DNA of 49,405 nucleotides. It comes from Bacillus thermotolerans (GTDB taxonomy: Bacteria; Bacillota; Bacilli; Bacillales; Domibacillaceae). Each line of letters begins with the position of its first letter. Positions within the stretch are counted from its first letter, which is position 1. Positions 26,433 to 36,981 of the stretch are shown here, piece after piece. Made by a program: the position numbers and the translations under genes. The stretch is from assembly GCF_000812025.2 (NCBI RefSeq), contig NZ_JWJE02000029.1, positions 1 to 49,405 on the forward strand. Direction: 5' to 3'. The notes below the pieces were generated by a model. It ran no database searches. It was not told the origin of the DNA and saw only the letters and a program-made list of their open reading frames with translations.

Positions 26433-27208
26433 GTACAACTATATTAGATAAAATCCTAGCTGAAAAACATAAGGAAGTCGCTGAACTTAAGCAGAGTTTC
26501 CAAGCGGGGAAGCCAGCGAAGAGACAGAGCAAAGAATCATTATATGATCGCTTTTCTCGATCGGGCAAAATGAACGTTATTTCAGAGATCAAGCGGGCTT
26601 CTCCTTCGAAAGGTGAAATCAATGCGGGGGTTGATCCAGTTAAGCAGGCAATACAATATGAAGCAAGCGGAGCAGATGCGATCTCTGTTTTGACGGATAC
26701 CCCATTTTTTAAAGGAACGATAGAAGATTTAATGGCTGTCCGCCAGGCGGTGGATGTGCCGGTGCTTTGCAAGGACTTTATTATTGATCAAATCCAGATT
26801 ACCCGTGCAGCTGCAGCTGGAGCAGATGTTATTTTGCTCATTGCAGCAGCGCTTGATCAGGATCAGCTGCGCTCGCTTTATAGATATGCTAAGGAACAGC
26901 AGCTGGATGCTCTGCTTGAAGTTCATAATGAAGAGGAAATGGAAAGGGCACTGGCTGTGGATGCGGATGTGATTGGCGTGAACAACCGCAATTTAAAAAC
27001 CTTTACGGTAGATTTAGGTATAACGGAACGTCTATTGGCTGCCTACTATGAACCTAATAAGGTGTTTATTTCAGAAAGCGGCATGCGCACAACGGAGGAT
27101 GTTGAGCGAGTCAAGCAGGCAGGAGCAAAAGGCATCTTAGTAGGTGAGACATTTATGAGAAGTACGAATATCGCTGAGACGTTTCAGCAATTGAAAACCA
27201 GCTTATGA
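26429..27208 (+). CDS. trpC: Indole-3-glycerol phosphate synthase
   Basis: A 259-residue TIM-barrel enzyme that closes the indole ring from CdRP. The motif ISEIKRASPSKGEI is near residues 50-63, then VLCKDFIIDQIQI, IGVNNRNLKTF and VFISESGM. It overlaps trpGD by 4 nt. Confidence 0.96.
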   Translation: MSTTILDKILAEKHKEVAELKQSFQAGKPAKRQSKESLYDRFSRSGKMNVISEIKRASPSKGEINAGVDPVKQAIQYEASGADAISVLTDTPFFKGTIEDLMAVRQAVDVPVLCKDFIIDQIQITRAAAAGADVILLIAAALDQDQLRSLYRYAKEQQLDALLEVHNEEEMERALAVDADVIGVNNRNLKTFTVDLGITERLLAAYYEPNKVFISESGMRTTEDVERVKQAGAKGILVGETFMRSTNIAETFQQLKTSL

Positions 27209-27218
27209 GGTGTGAAAA

Positions 27219-27827
27219 ATGAAGGTCAAGATATGCGGCATACGAGATATAGATACAGCTCTTTATGCAAAAGAAATAAATACGGATGCGGTCGGCTTTG
27301 TGTTTGCGAAAAGCAAACGGCAGGTGACGGTTGATCAGGCAGCAGAAATAGCGGATGAGCTCAAGGGCGGACCATTGAAGGTAGGTGTCTTCGTGAACGA
27401 GACACAAGAAAATATAGAAAGAATAGCGGAGCAGGCTTCTTTAGATATAATCCAATTGCATGGAGATGAACCTCCTGAGCTGGCAGAAGCGCTTCGTTTG
27501 CCGGTGGTCAAAGCGTTCAGCTTCCAAAAGGGAGCGCAGCTTTCAGATATGCTGTCGTACCCGGCAGATTATATCCTGCTAGATAGTCCGATTGGCCCTT
27601 ACCGAGGCGGCAACGGAACGTCCTTTGACTGGAGCCTTCTTGAAAAGGAGACATTTGATCGTTCCCGCCTCATTTTAGCGGGCGGGCTGCATGCTGGTAA
27701 TGTCCAAGAGGCAATTCAAATGATTAAGCCATACGCTGTGGATGTATCGAGCGGAGTGGAGACTGATGGAAGTAAAGATCGGCAGAAGATGAAACAGTTT
27801 ATCCAAGCAGCGAAAGGGGAGCGGTAA
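27219..27827 (+). CDS. trpF: Phosphoribosylanthranilate isomerase
   Basis: A 202-residue TIM-barrel isomerase. [13 protein letters not shown] at the N-terminus carries the catalytic Cys, IIQLHGDE lies mid-way, and the phosphate-binding end has [16 protein letters not shown] and [14 protein letters not shown]. It starts behind GAGGTG 10 nt after trpC. Confidence 0.95.
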   Translation: MKVKICGIRDIDTALYAKEINTDAVGFVFAKSKRQVTVDQAAEIADELKGGPLKVGVFVNETQENIERIAEQASLDIIQLHGDEPPELAEALRLPVVKAFSFQKGAQLSDMLSYPADYILLDSPIGPYRGGNGTSFDWSLLEKETFDRSRLILAGGLHAGNVQEAIQMIKPYAVDVSSGVETDGSKDRQKMKQFIQAAKGER

Positions 27828-27829
27828 GC

Positions 27830-29035
27830 ATGACTACATATACACAACCAGATGAGCGGGGACATTACGGCGATTTCGGAGGCCGTTACGTACCCGAAAC
27901 ACTGATGCAGGCAATAATAGAGCTGGAAGAGGCATATAAAGAAGCAACGAATGACCCTGCATTTCTTGATGAGCTGAACTACTATTTAACGGATTATATT
28001 GGACGGGAAAACCCGCTTTATTTCGCCCGCAACTTAACAAAGAAGCTAGGCGGAGCGAAAATTTATTTAAAACGAGAAGACCTTAATCATACAGGAGCCC
28101 ATAAGATTAACAATACAATCGGCCAGGCCCTTCTGGCTGCACGAATGGGCAAGAAGAAAGTCGTAGCGGAAACTGGAGCAGGCCAGCATGGGGTGGCCAC
28201 TGCTACGGTGAGTGCGCTTTTGAACCTGGAATGTGTGATCTTTATGGGGGAGGAAGACATTCGCCGCCAGAAACTAAATGTCTTTCGGATGGAGCTTCTC
28301 GGTGCGAAGGTCATTGGCGTCAGCCAAGGCAGCGGTACGTTAAAGGATGCGGTAAATGAAGCGCTGCGCTATTGGGTGGCAAATGTAGAGGATACTCATT
28401 ATATTATGGGCTCCGTGCTCGGACCGCATCCGTTCCCTCAAATTGTACGCGATTTTCAAAGTGTCATTGGTACGGAGACAAAGAAGCAAATGCTGGCTAA
28501 AGAAGGAAAGCTGCCGGAAGCGGTAGTCGCTTGTATTGGCGGAGGCAGCAATGCTATGGGGATGTTTTATCCCTTTATTAATGACCAGGGCGTTAAGCTG
28601 TACGGAGTCGAAGCTGCTGGCAGCGGTTTGGACACAGACAAGCATGCCGCTTCGCTTACGAAGGGGAGCGTAGGGGTGCTGCATGGCAGCAAGATGTATC
28701 TCCTTCAGGACGAAGCAGGTCAAATTCAAGAGGCGCACTCGATTTCTGCAGGGCTTGATTACCCGGGTGTTGGGCCGGAGCACAGCTTACTAAAAGAAAT
28801 AGGCCGGGTAGAATATACGTCTATTACAGATGAAGAAGCATTAGAAGGATTTAAACTCCTCACACAAACAGAAGGAATTATTCCTGCCCTTGAAAGCTCT
28901 CACGCCATTGCTTACGCAGCTAAGCTGGCTAAGACCATGAGCCAGGAGGACTGCATTGCTGTGTGTCTATCAGGAAGAGGAGACAAGGATGTTGAAGCGA
29001 TTCAAGCAAGGTTGGGAGGGGAAACAGATGAGTAA
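27830..29035 (+). CDS. trpB: Tryptophan synthase beta chain
   Basis: A 401-residue PLP enzyme that joins indole and serine. The PLP-lysine motif [15 protein letters not shown] is near residues 84-98, then [13 protein letters not shown] and the phosphate loop [15 protein letters not shown]. It begins 2 nt after trpF and overlaps trpA by 8 nt. Confidence 0.97.
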   Translation: MTTYTQPDERGHYGDFGGRYVPETLMQAIIELEEAYKEATNDPAFLDELNYYLTDYIGRENPLYFARNLTKKLGGAKIYLKREDLNHTGAHKINNTIGQALLAARMGKKKVVAETGAGQHGVATATVSALLNLECVIFMGEEDIRRQKLNVFRMELLGAKVIGVSQGSGTLKDAVNEALRYWVANVEDTHYIMGSVLGPHPFPQIVRDFQSVIGTETKKQMLAKEGKLPEAVVACIGGGSNAMGMFYPFINDQGVKLYGVEAAGSGLDTDKHAASLTKGSVGVLHGSKMYLLQDEAGQIQEAHSISAGLDYPGVGPEHSLLKEIGRVEYTSITDEEALEGFKLLTQTEGIIPALESSHAIAYAAKLAKTMSQEDCIAVCLSGRGDKDVEAIQARLGGETDE

Positions 29036-29813
29036 AGCAAAGTTAGCAAAAGCATTCCAGTCAGCAGAAGCAAGGAATGAGAAGGCATTTGTTTCATATA
29101 TCATGGCAGGAGACGGAGGACTTAATGCTTTAAAGGATCAGCTGCTTTACCTGCAGGAGATCGGTGTGACAGCAGCAGAAGTCGGAATTCCCTTCTCTGA
29201 CCCCGTCGCGGACGGACCTGTCATTCAGGAAGCGGGAAAGCGTGCATTAGCCGAAGGGGTAACCTTAAAAAGGGTGCTCAGCTTTTTAGAGGAGCACAAG
29301 AATTCCTTTCACATTCCAATTGTGCTGATGACCTACTTGAACCCAGTGTTTCAATATGGAATTGAGGCGTTTGCAGAAGACAGCCAGAAAGCTGGCGTCT
29401 CAGGAGTCATTGTCCCGGATATGCCGCTGGAAGAAGAAAAGGAAGTACGAGAAGCGCTGCAAGAGAGAGAGCTGGCATTGATTCGCCTTGTAACACTGAC
29501 TAGTCCTGAAGACCGTATCGCCCAGATTACGGATGGAGCGGAAGGCTTCATTTACGCTGTTACGGTGAAAGGCACAACGGGTGTGCGCAATAGCTATCAG
29601 GATGATGTAGGCACTTATTTGGGGCAGATTAAAGAAAAGAGTAAGGTACCTGTGCTGGCCGGATTCGGGGTGTCGTCTCAAGAACAGGCTGCTGAACTTG
29701 GAAAGCATTGTGACGGAGTCATCGTCGGCAGCAAAATTGTCGACTTATTCCATCAAGGACAAAAGGAAAAAATTAAAGAGCTCATTCCTCAGCGGGAAGC
29801 AAGAACCCATTGA
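29028..29813 (+). CDS. trpA: Tryptophan synthase alpha chain
   Basis: A 261-residue TIM-barrel enzyme that cleaves indoleglycerol phosphate. The start at ATG 29028 follows GGGAGGGG, giving [10 protein letters not shown]; the frame is open further upstream only because it runs inside trpB. Motifs are [17 protein letters not shown] (with catalytic Glu and Asp) and [13 protein letters not shown]. Last gene of the operon. Confidence 0.96.
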   Translation: MSKAKLAKAFQSAEARNEKAFVSYIMAGDGGLNALKDQLLYLQEIGVTAAEVGIPFSDPVADGPVIQEAGKRALAEGVTLKRVLSFLEEHKNSFHIPIVLMTYLNPVFQYGIEAFAEDSQKAGVSGVIVPDMPLEEEKEVREALQERELALIRLVTLTSPEDRIAQITDGAEGFIYAVTVKGTTGVRNSYQDDVGTYLGQIKEKSKVPVLAGFGVSSQEQAAELGKHCDGVIVGSKIVDLFHQGQKEKIKELIPQREARTH

Positions 29814-29817
29814 TGCA

Positions 29818-29848
29818 AGCAGGCTGCCATTAACGGCAGCCTGTTTTG
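29818..29848 (+). terminator. trp operon terminator
   Basis: CAGGCTGCC pairs with GGCAGCCTG around a short loop and is followed by TTTTGT. Confidence 0.88.
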
Positions 29849-29861
29849 TATGTAGAGCGGA

Positions 29862-30659
29862 TTAAATAATACCAGCGGTTACCTGCAGCCATGGACGGCC
29901 ATGTTTCCATTCTACTTCTACGGGAATTTTAAAGGCTTTGCTTAAGCTGTCAGCTGTCAATGCTTCTTCTTTGAGGCCAGAAGCGACAATGTTGCCATCA
30001 GCAAGCAGCAGTACATGAGTGATCTCGGGAAGGATCTCTTCAATGTGATGGGTAACGTATATCAACGAAGTGCCAGACTGATTGGTTTGCTCGGAAAGCG
30101 AACGAAGGAGTTCTTCGCGTGCCCTTATATCCAATCCTGCACATGGCTCATCTAATACCAGAATATCTGGCTGGGCCGAAAACGCCCGGGCTAAAAGCAC
30201 TCTCCGCTGCTCCCCCTGTGACAAAGTGGCATAACGCTGGTTAGCCTGATCTTCTATGCGAAATGCTTCCAGCAGCTGATAGGCCATTTTCCATTCTTCT
30301 TCCTGCACCTCTTCGTATAAGCCGACGGAAGCGAACTTGCCGCTCATGACAATTTCTAAAGCCGTTTCTTGGTTGAAGGTCGTAAGAAACCGGTTTAATG
30401 AATTGCTCACGAATCCGATTCTTTTTCGAACGGACTGAAGGTTCGATTTTCCATACTCATTCCCTAACACAGTTACTGTCCCTTTAGTCGGGAATTGATA
30501 ACCTGTTACTACGTTTAATAGAGAAGTTTTTCCTGAGCCGTTTAAACCGAGAACTGCCCAATGTTCACCTGATTGGACCGTCCAATTGATATCTTGCAAG
30601 ATCGTCTTATCTCCGCGAACCCATTGAATATTCTTTAAACTAATCGCTATGTCCCTCAT
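29862..30659 (-). CDS. ylmA: ABC transporter ATP-binding protein (YlmA-like)
   Basis: A 265-residue ATPase: Walker A GLNGSGKTS near residues 38-46, signature LSQGEQRRVLLARAF near 147-161, Walker B ILVLDEPCAGLD near 166-177, and the switch His in VTHHIEE. It resembles B. subtilis YlmA. No permease gene is adjacent, so its partner and substrate are unknown. It is convergent with the trp operon. Confidence 0.85.
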   Translation of the reverse strand: MRDIAISLKNIQWVRGDKTILQDINWTVQSGEHWAVLGLNGSGKTSLLNVVTGYQFPTKGTVTVLGNEYGKSNLQSVRKRIGFVSNSLNRFLTTFNQETALEIVMSGKFASVGLYEEVQEEEWKMAYQLLEAFRIEDQANQRYATLSQGEQRRVLLARAFSAQPDILVLDEPCAGLDIRAREELLRSLSEQTNQSGTSLIYVTHHIEEILPEITHVLLLADGNIVASGLKEEALTADSLSKAFKIPVEVEWKHGRPWLQVTAGII

Positions 30660-30746
30660 ATTAAACAGCCGCCTCCACCTTTTTCTTTAGTGTACCACAG
30701 AAGCGGACTGGAAGAGGAGAGGGGAGAATGGAAAAAACAGAGAGAG

Positions 30747-31343
30747 CTATTTAACTGCTGTTACACAGACTGTTAGGACAGGGAAGGCATCCTTGTAATG
30801 AATGGCCGCACCAGAAAAGCCCGCTTCCTCTAAATCTTGGCGAATAGTTCGTGCGAGCTGCTTCGTCTTTCCCTCATCTGCATCTTTTTCTCTCGGTTGG
30901 ACAGTGATCGCGACTTTTCCGTCTTTCTTCATTAATGTATGGATCGCAAGGAGGCCTTTTTTTCGGTCAGACCAAAGGGGGTAATTATTAACGGAGAAAA
31001 CTTTGTCGTATTGTTTGTCTATATGAAAGCTGGCAATGTCACCAACGAACAAGCGCACTTTTTTGTCTTCTATAAGCTCTTTATTACGCCTCTCTGCAGC
31101 TTGCTTCATTGTCTCAGAAAGATCTACTCCGTCAAGCTGCAGGGAAGGGAATTGAGCAAAAGCGGATTCGATGGAAAATCCGGGACCATACCCGACTTCG
31201 AGAAGGCACTCCTGATCCTGGAGGGTCAGGAGGTCAAGCGTCCATTTATTAATTGACCGGTTTTCGATGGACATGATTTTTCCCGCTATTTTCCCGGGCA
31301 ACCCTGCTGGTTCTTCAAATTGCTTAGAAAAAGAAGAAAACAT
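30747..31343 (-). CDS. Class I SAM-dependent methyltransferase
   Basis: 198 residues from ATG 31343, placed by CGGAGG eight bases upstream; the frame is open further but without a better start. SAM-binding motif I is LLEVGYGPGFSIESA near residues 49-63, with LDGVDLSETM as motif II and FSVNNYPLW as motif IV. The substrate is unknown. Confidence 0.82.
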   Translation of the reverse strand: MFSSFSKQFEEPAGLPGKIAGKIMSIENRSINKWTLDLLTLQDQECLLEVGYGPGFSIESAFAQFPSLQLDGVDLSETMKQAAERRNKELIEDKKVRLFVGDIASFHIDKQYDKVFSVNNYPLWSDRKKGLLAIHTLMKKDGKVAITVQPREKDADEGKTKQLARTIRQDLEEAGFSGAAIHYKDAFPVLTVCVTAVK

Positions 31344-31574
31344 ATTGCATCCTCCGTTTTTCTTTTTATATACACTTTTTCCATTCAGACCAAACAAGCT
31401 TTTTAGCCCGTATGGCAGCAAATTAGAGGAGGGTGCTAGGAATAAACAGACTATTTAGTCTTTAAGCAGCATTTTTAGGTCGTGGAACAGAAAAAAGACG
31501 GCCGAAAAATGGTGTGTGAGTAATGTGAATTTTTTAGAGAAAAATGTTGGATTTTCTCGAGAAGAGTAGTAAGA

Positions 31575-31619
31575 TTGTACATGGAAAACGTGCTGCATAT
31601 GTAGGCATGGAATGTACAA
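31575..31619. promoter_or_regulatory. TTGTACAT/ATGTACAA inverted pair upstream of sucA
   Basis: Two perfect 8-bp half-sites (31575-31582 and 31612-31619) face each other across 29 nt, just upstream of the sucA promoter region. A similar pair lies before yfmQ. The binding protein, if any, is unknown. Confidence 0.4.
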
Positions 31620-31632
31620 CAAGGCCGAAAAT

Positions 31633-31654
31633 ATAACAATTTATTTGTTATAAT
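31633..31654 (+). promoter_or_regulatory. Probable sucA -10 element within an operator-like repeat
   Basis: TATAAT at 31649-31654 overlaps the right arm of ATAACAA/TTGTTAT (31633-31651). The -35 position is poor (CGAAAA), which suggests the promoter may need an activator. Confidence 0.4.
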
Positions 31655-31774
31655 AGACGGAGAGGACAGCTGGGCACAAAGTCAGCTGAAGGGTTGTTTT
31701 CGGCAAGCTTAATGTTTCCCCTTCCCTCTGCAGAATGATAAGATAGCCTTATAGGCGGTATAAATTTTCAGTGT

Positions 31775-31820
31775 GGGTGCAAAGTTGTGAATAGAGTGAT
31801 TTATGCACAACAATCCACCC
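31775..31820 (+). promoter_or_regulatory. Stable hairpin in the sucA mRNA leader
   Basis: GGGTG pairs with CACCC and GTTGTG with CACAAC around a 16-nt loop. It lies about 45 nt before the GGAGGT of sucA and has no T tract. It could affect stability or translation. Confidence 0.4.
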
Positions 31821-31878
31821 TCATTAAAATATCTTTAACAAATATTAATATGGGCGAAATAGTTGGAGGTTTTTCAGA

Positions 31879-34707
31879 ATGAAAATGCAGACAGCCCAAG
31901 GAAATCCGTGGACTCAGTTCTCTGGCCCGAACCTTGGATATGTAACAGAGTTGTACGAACGCTATTTAGAGGATCCTGAATCAGTTGATCCGGAAATGAA
32001 GCAGTTGTTTGAAGAATGGGGAGCGCCTGTCGTATCCGCACCTCAAGGAGAGGGTGCGGCAGCAGCTGTGCCTGCATCAAGCACTGACTTGAATGTTCTG
32101 TTTAATGCAGTGAAACTTGCTGATAGTATCCGTACGTATGGCCATCTGGCAGCAGATATTAACCCGTTGACTGATGAGCACAAAGATACGCGTCGTATCG
32201 AACTTAGCACTTTTAACTTAACAGAAGAAGAGTTAAGAAAAGTTCCTGTTCAATATCTGTGCCCGGATGCGCCAGCACATGTAAGGGACGGGTTTGAGGC
32301 AATCCAACACTTGAAAAAAGTCTATACAGATAAAGTGGCTTTTGAATTAGCCCAAGTTCATGATCTAGAAGAGAGAAAGTGGTTCAGACAGCAAATCGAA
32401 TCCACAAACTATTATCCGACATTCTCTACTGAGCAGAAGGTAGAGTTGTTAAAACGCCTGACACAAGTAGAAGGATTTGAAAGATTCATCCACAAAACTT
32501 TCGTCGGCCAAAAACGCTTTTCTATCGAAGGTTTAGACGCGATGGTGCCTTTGCTCGACATCCTGGTTAAGCACTCAGCTGAATTAGGTGCAAAAACTGT
32601 AAATATCGGTATGGCGCACCGTGGCCGTTTAAATGTGCTTGCTCACATTCTAGGTAAGCCATATGAGATGATCTTCGCAGAGTTCCAGCATGCGCCAAGC
32701 AAGAATCTGCTTCCAGAGGGCTCTATGAAAATGACTACATATGGCTGGACAGGTGATGTTAAGTACCACCTAGGAGCAGACCACAACTATAAAGATGACG
32801 CGGATGTTACACGCGTAACGCTTGCTAACAACCCGAGTCACCTGGAGGTTGTAAGCCCTGTTGTAGCTGGTTACACAAGAGCAGCTCAAGAAAACCGTGA
32901 AAAGCCGGGAATACCTGAGCAGAATACAGATGCGGCTCTAGCTATTTTGATTCATGGTGATGCGGCATTCCCAGGCCAAGGTATCGTCAGCGAAACATTT
33001 AACATGAGCCAAATCCGCGGTTATCACACAGGCGGCTCTATCCATGTTATTGCCAACAACAATATCGGCTTCACAACTGAAACGTATGACTCACGTTCAA
33101 CTCGCTACGCTTCGGACTTAGCGAAAGGATTTGAAGTGCCAATCGTCCATGTAAATGCAGACGATCCGGAAGCTTGTGTGGCGGCTGCTCTTATGGCAGT
33201 TGACTACCGCAATAAGTTCGGAAAGGACTTCGTTATTGACCTGATTGGTTACCGCCGTCTTGGCCATAATGAGATGGATGAGCCGATGACGACAAATCCA
33301 GGAATGTATCAGCTGGTTCGCAAGCATCCAACTGCCCGTGAAATTTATGCTGATAAGCTTGTAAGCCGTGGGGTTCTTACGAAAGAAGAAGCTGACAAGC
33401 TATACGAAGACAACGAGAAGAAATTGAAAGAGCTTTATGAAAAAGTACCGAAGAAAGACGAAAATCCGGATATCATTATGAATCCGCCGAAATTCGTGGA
33501 AAAAGAGCTTCCTGCCCATGAAACAGGCGTAGAAGCAGAAGCTTTGCAGCGCATGAACCGTGAGCTGTTAAACTGGCCGAAAGATTTCAATGTCTTTAAA
33601 AAGCTGGAACGTATTTTAAAACGCCGGGAAAATGTCTTTGAAGAAGATGGTCAAATCGATTGGGGACATGCAGAAACACTTGCATTTGCTTCTATTCTAA
33701 AAGAAGGAACACCAATCCGTTTAACTGGCCAAGATGCACAGCGTGGAACGTTCGCACACCGCAACTTAGTGCTTCATGATGAAAATACAGGCGAAGAATA
33801 CGTGCCGCTTGACCACCTAGAAGATGCAAATGCTTCGTTCGTGGTTATTAACAGCCCGTTAACAGAAGCTGCTGTTGTCGGCTATGAATATGGATATAAC
33901 GTATTCTCTCCAGAAACACTTGTTCTTTGGGAAGCACAGTTTGGCGACTTTGCTAATATGGCTCAAGTTATGTTTGACCAATTCATTTCTTCCGGCCGAG
34001 CTAAGTGGGGCCAGAAATCTGGACTAGTTATGCTGCTTCCACACGGATATGAAGGTCAAGGACCGGAGCACTCCAGTGGGCGCTTAGAACGCTTCCTTCA
34101 AAATGCGGCAGAAAACAACTGGACAGTGGCTAACCTGTCTTCAACGGCTCAATACTTCCATATTCTGCGCCGTCAAGCGTCTATCTTGAAGAAGGAAGAG
34201 GTTCGTCCGCTTGTAATTATGACACCGAAGAGCTTGCTGCGCCATCCGCTCGCTGCTTCTAAAGCTTCTGAGTTCATTCATGGCACATTCAAGCCGGTAG
34301 TAGAAGAACCAAGACTAGGCCATAACCCAGAGAAAGTAGAAAGAATCGTTCTTTGCACAGGTAAAGTATCCATTGATCTGGCTGAGCAAATTGACAAAAC
34401 AGAAGGCTTAGACTGGCTGCATGTATTAAGAGTGGAAGAGCTTTATCCATTCCCGAAAGAAGAAATCAATGCCTTCTTATCTCGTTATCCAAATGTCAAA
34501 GAAGTTGTTTGGCTGCAGGAAGAACCGCAAAACTTTGGTGCTTGGACGTATGTCGACGCTCGTCTTCGCGATGTAGCGCCTGAGGGAGCGAGTGTACGTT
34601 ACATCGGCCGCCGCCGCCGTTCAAGCCCGTCTGAAGGAGATGCGATTGTTCATAAAAAAGAACAAGCACGTATCTTGAAAGCGGCTCTTACAAGAGACGA
34701 AGATTAA
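31879..34707 (+). CDS. sucA: 2-oxoglutarate dehydrogenase E1 component
   Basis: A 942-residue thiamine-diphosphate enzyme (OdhA) of the TCA cycle that decarboxylates 2-oxoglutarate and passes succinyl to the E2 lipoyl arm. The N-terminal segment [20 protein letters not shown] is typical. The substrate-site region [17 protein letters not shown] is near residue 242. The ThDP site is [18 protein letters not shown] with [12 protein letters not shown]. The C-terminal part has [22 protein letters not shown] follows TTGGAGGT. Operon with sucB. Confidence 0.97.
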   Translation: MKMQTAQGNPWTQFSGPNLGYVTELYERYLEDPESVDPEMKQLFEEWGAPVVSAPQGEGAAAAVPASSTDLNVLFNAVKLADSIRTYGHLAADINPLTDEHKDTRRIELSTFNLTEEELRKVPVQYLCPDAPAHVRDGFEAIQHLKKVYTDKVAFELAQVHDLEERKWFRQQIESTNYYPTFSTEQKVELLKRLTQVEGFERFIHKTFVGQKRFSIEGLDAMVPLLDILVKHSAELGAKTVNIGMAHRGRLNVLAHILGKPYEMIFAEFQHAPSKNLLPEGSMKMTTYGWTGDVKYHLGADHNYKDDADVTRVTLANNPSHLEVVSPVVAGYTRAAQENREKPGIPEQNTDAALAILIHGDAAFPGQGIVSETFNMSQIRGYHTGGSIHVIANNNIGFTTETYDSRSTRYASDLAKGFEVPIVHVNADDPEACVAAALMAVDYRNKFGKDFVIDLIGYRRLGHNEMDEPMTTNPGMYQLVRKHPTAREIYADKLVSRGVLTKEEADKLYEDNEKKLKELYEKVPKKDENPDIIMNPPKFVEKELPAHETGVEAEALQRMNRELLNWPKDFNVFKKLERILKRRENVFEEDGQIDWGHAETLAFASILKEGTPIRLTGQDAQRGTFAHRNLVLHDENTGEEYVPLDHLEDANASFVVINSPLTEAAVVGYEYGYNVFSPETLVLWEAQFGDFANMAQVMFDQFISSGRAKWGQKSGLVMLLPHGYEGQGPEHSSGRLERFLQNAAENNWTVANLSSTAQYFHILRRQASILKKEEVRPLVIMTPKSLLRHPLAASKASEFIHGTFKPVVEEPRLGHNPEKVERIVLCTGKVSIDLAEQIDKTEGLDWLHVLRVEELYPFPKEEINAFLSRYPNVKEVVWLQEEPQNFGAWTYVDARLRDVAPEGASVRYIGRRRRSSPSEGDAIVHKKEQARILKAALTRDED

Positions 34708-34712
34708 TTCAG

Positions 34713-34754
34713 TTGAAAAGCCAGCAGGCTTATAGGGCCTGCTCGGCTTTCAAA
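34713..34754 (+). promoter_or_regulatory. Hairpin between sucA and sucB
   Basis: TTGAAAaGCC-GCAGGC pairs with GCCTGC-GGCTTTCAA. There is no long T run after it, so it is more likely an mRNA stabiliser, processing site or partial terminator than a full stop. Confidence 0.5.
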
Positions 34755-34819
34755 TAAATTTTTCCAAAAGATCATCCACTATACGATGAGATGAATGTAC
34801 ATTAGAGGAGGACGCAAAA

Positions 34820-36082
34820 GTGGCTGAAATTAAAGTGCCAGAGTTGGCAGAATCAATTACGGAAGGTACCATTGCGCAATGGCTGAAACAGCCGGGAGAC
34901 GCAGTAGAAAAAGGTGAATATATCGTTGAGCTTGAAACGGACAAAGTAAATGTAGAAGTCGTTTCAGACGAAGCTGGTGTGATTCAAGAGCTGAAAGCAG
35001 CAGAAGGAGACACAGTTGAAGTAGGGCAAGTTATTGCGATTGTGGCAGCCGGTGACGGCGCAGCAGCAGCTCCAGCTCAGGAAGCTCCAGCAGCTCAAGA
35101 AGCACCGAAAGAAACTGCTTCCCAAGAAGAGCCAAAACAACCAGAAGTAAAAGAAGCGCCTGCGGCTGAGGAATCCGGACAGCGCCCGATTGCTTCTCCA
35201 GCAGCTCGTAAGCTGGCACGTGAAAAAGGTATTGATTTAAGCCAAGTACCTACAGTAGACCCTATGGGCCGTGTACGCAAGCAAGACGTAGAGTCTTATA
35301 ATCCAAACCAAAAGCCAGCAGCGCCAGCGCAACAGGCATCAAAACCTTCTCAAGCTGCAGCGCCTAAGCAAGATGATGGCAAGCCGGTTGTTCGTGAAAA
35401 ACTAAGCCGCCGTCGCCAAACAATTGCTAACCGCCTGTTAGAAGTTACACAATCTACAGCTATGCTGACAACATTCAATGAAATTGATATGTCTGCGGTT
35501 ATGGAACTTCGTAAGCGCAAAAAAGATAAATTCTTCGACGATCACGATGTACGTCTTGGATTTATGTCTTTCTTCACAAAAGCAGTTGTTGCTGCATTGA
35601 AGAAATATCCAGCTGTTAACTCAGAGCTAGACGGAAACGAGCTTGTACTGAAGAAATACTATGACATCGGTGTAGCAGTATCTACTGACGAAGGTCTTGT
35701 TGTACCAGTTGTACGCGATTGCGACCGCAAAAACTTTGCTGAAATTGAAAAAGACATTCTAGGTCTTGCGTTAAAAGCGCGTGATAACAAACTAGCAATC
35801 AGCGACCTGCAAGGTGGAACGTTCACTATCACAAACGGTGGAGTATTCGGTTCATTGCTTTCTACTCCAATCCTTAATGGCACACAAGTAGGTATTCTTG
35901 GTATGCATACCATCCAAACTCGCCCAGTAGCGATCGATAATGAGCGTATTGAAAACCGTCCAATGATGTATGTGGCTCTTTCTTATGACCACAGAGTCAT
36001 TGATGGAAAGGAAGCGGTTGGCTTCTTAAAAACAGTAAAAGAGCTTATTGAAAATCCAGAAGACCTTTTACTTGAGGGTTAA
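34820..36082 (+). CDS. sucB: 2-oxoglutarate dehydrogenase E2 component (dihydrolipoyl succinyltransferase)
   Basis: 420 residues from GTG 34820 behind AGGAGG. The lipoyl domain has the acceptor lysine in ETDKVNVEV (about residue 42). An Ala/Pro/Glu-rich linker follows, then the E1/E3-binding domain [19 protein letters not shown] with GRVRKQDV (about 122-155), then the catalytic domain ending in [17 protein letters not shown] with catalytic His and Asp. It transfers succinyl groups to CoA. Confidence 0.97.
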   Translation: MAEIKVPELAESITEGTIAQWLKQPGDAVEKGEYIVELETDKVNVEVVSDEAGVIQELKAAEGDTVEVGQVIAIVAAGDGAAAAPAQEAPAAQEAPKETASQEEPKQPEVKEAPAAEESGQRPIASPAARKLAREKGIDLSQVPTVDPMGRVRKQDVESYNPNQKPAAPAQQASKPSQAAAPKQDDGKPVVREKLSRRRQTIANRLLEVTQSTAMLTTFNEIDMSAVMELRKRKKDKFFDDHDVRLGFMSFFTKAVVAALKKYPAVNSELDGNELVLKKYYDIGVAVSTDEGLVVPVVRDCDRKNFAEIEKDILGLALKARDNKLAISDLQGGTFTITNGGVFGSLLSTPILNGTQVGILGMHTIQTRPVAIDNERIENRPMMYVALSYDHRVIDGKEAVGFLKTVKELIENPEDLLLEG

Positions 36083-36091
36083 TTTGCTTCA

Positions 36092-36128
36092 ACACAAAAA
36101 CCAACCTGTACAGGTTGGTTTTTGTGTA
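36092..36128 (+). terminator. sucAB terminator
   Basis: ACACAAAAACCAACCTG is followed by its near-perfect inverted copy, with T runs. Its A and T runs could also let it end the minus-strand gene at 36200. Confidence 0.88.
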
Positions 36129-36199
36129 TATATTAAGGTTAACAAAAAAGGCATACCATATTGGTACGCCTTTCAATTACATAAAGTTAAGTATAAAAG

Positions 36200-36331
36200 T
36201 TACCCCTTTGGAAGGTTTAAGCCACGTTTTTGCACCTCGGATTGAAGCATGCGAATCCAATCTGCGTCTTGACCTTTACTCTTGGCATCTCGATAGGCTG
36301 CAACAAGCATTTCGTTACTCATGATTTTCAT
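36200..36331 (-). CDS. Sda-like sporulation histidine kinase inhibitor (43 aa)
   Basis: The small product begins MKIMSNEMLVAAYRDAKSKG and ends RMLQSEVQKRGLNLPKG. It matches the Sda pattern (a short helix pair with DELL..Y..A and a second helix ending in ExxRRxL). Sda blocks the sporulation kinase KinA when DNA replication is disturbed. ATG 36331 follows AAGGAGG at 9 nt. It has its own SigA-like promoter on the minus strand. In B. subtilis sda is elsewhere, so this may be a relocated or extra copy. Confidence 0.75.
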   Translation of the reverse strand: MKIMSNEMLVAAYRDAKSKGQDADWIRMLQSEVQKRGLNLPKG

Positions 36332-36415
36332 GGAAAACTACCTCCTTGTAATAGGTCATTCATTGATGCCCGCGGCTTACAGACTAGAAAACAATATTTA
36401 TCTTTGTTTGGTGTC

Positions 36416-36443
36416 ATTATACATAATTATAAGAATTTTTCAA
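36416..36443 (-). promoter_or_regulatory. SigA promoter of the Sda-like gene
   Basis: Read on the minus strand: TTGAAA, a 16-nt spacer and TATAAT, about 85 nt before the start codon. A TTTTCCACA sequence (one mismatch to a DnaA box) lies about 90 bp further upstream at about 36529-36537. Apart from these I see nothing in the 350-nt gap up to 36678. Confidence 0.6.
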
Positions 36444-36678
36444 ACTATATTTTGAAATATCCTTCGAAAGTCGGTCGCAAAAGATGTGAAAGCAGTGCTT
36501 TAGCCCAGCTAGCTTGCCTCTCCACTATGTGGAAAAAATGATTATTATATTCCTAGTACGCATAAAGAGAAAAAATACCCAGATAATGATAGGAACAGCA
36601 TTTCACCTTAAAATTAAATATGCTATGATAAAAATTGATAGCAATTTTATAAAGGAATAAAAAAGAAAGGAGATTCTC

Positions 36679-36888
36679 ATGAACCATCTTCAATGGAAAG
36701 ACAAAGAACCAGTTAAACAAGTGGTGTGCCTTCATACAAACGCCAAAAAATATATGGTAGAAAACCGGCTGACGCCTGAAAAAGTATATGATGTGAAAAA
36801 TGAAACAGAGGAATTCTACTTTGTCGTAGACGATAAGGGAAAAATATCTGGTTTCTATAAGGATTATTTTAAAGAAGCTACATCATGA
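36679..36888 (+). CDS. DUF6501-like small protein
   Basis: A 69-residue charged protein behind AAAGGAG. The segments CLHTNAKKYMVENRLTP, VKNETEEFYFVVDDKGK and GFYKDYFKE resemble a small conserved Bacillaceae family that I believe is DUF6501. Its function is unknown. A weak promoter (TTTCAC, 17 nt, TATGAT at 36601-36629) lies upstream. Confidence 0.65.
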   Translation: MNHLQWKDKEPVKQVVCLHTNAKKYMVENRLTPEKVYDVKNETEEFYFVVDDKGKISGFYKDYFKEATS

Positions 36889-36981
36889 ACGAGTGCGTTG
36901 CATATATGAACAATAGACAATGACCACTTATGCATATTAGTTAGAAGTAACAGACCTTGCGCTGTTATAGGGGGAGTACAG

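Larger units (their letters stand above)
31344..31878. other. sucA upstream region
   Basis: No gene is seen over about 535 nt. It contains a TTGTACAT/ATGTACAA inverted pair (31575-31619), a -10 region within another inverted repeat (31633-31654) and a long leader with a stable hairpin just before the sucA ribosome binding site. The left part up to about 31560 shows nothing recognisable. Confidence 0.55.
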
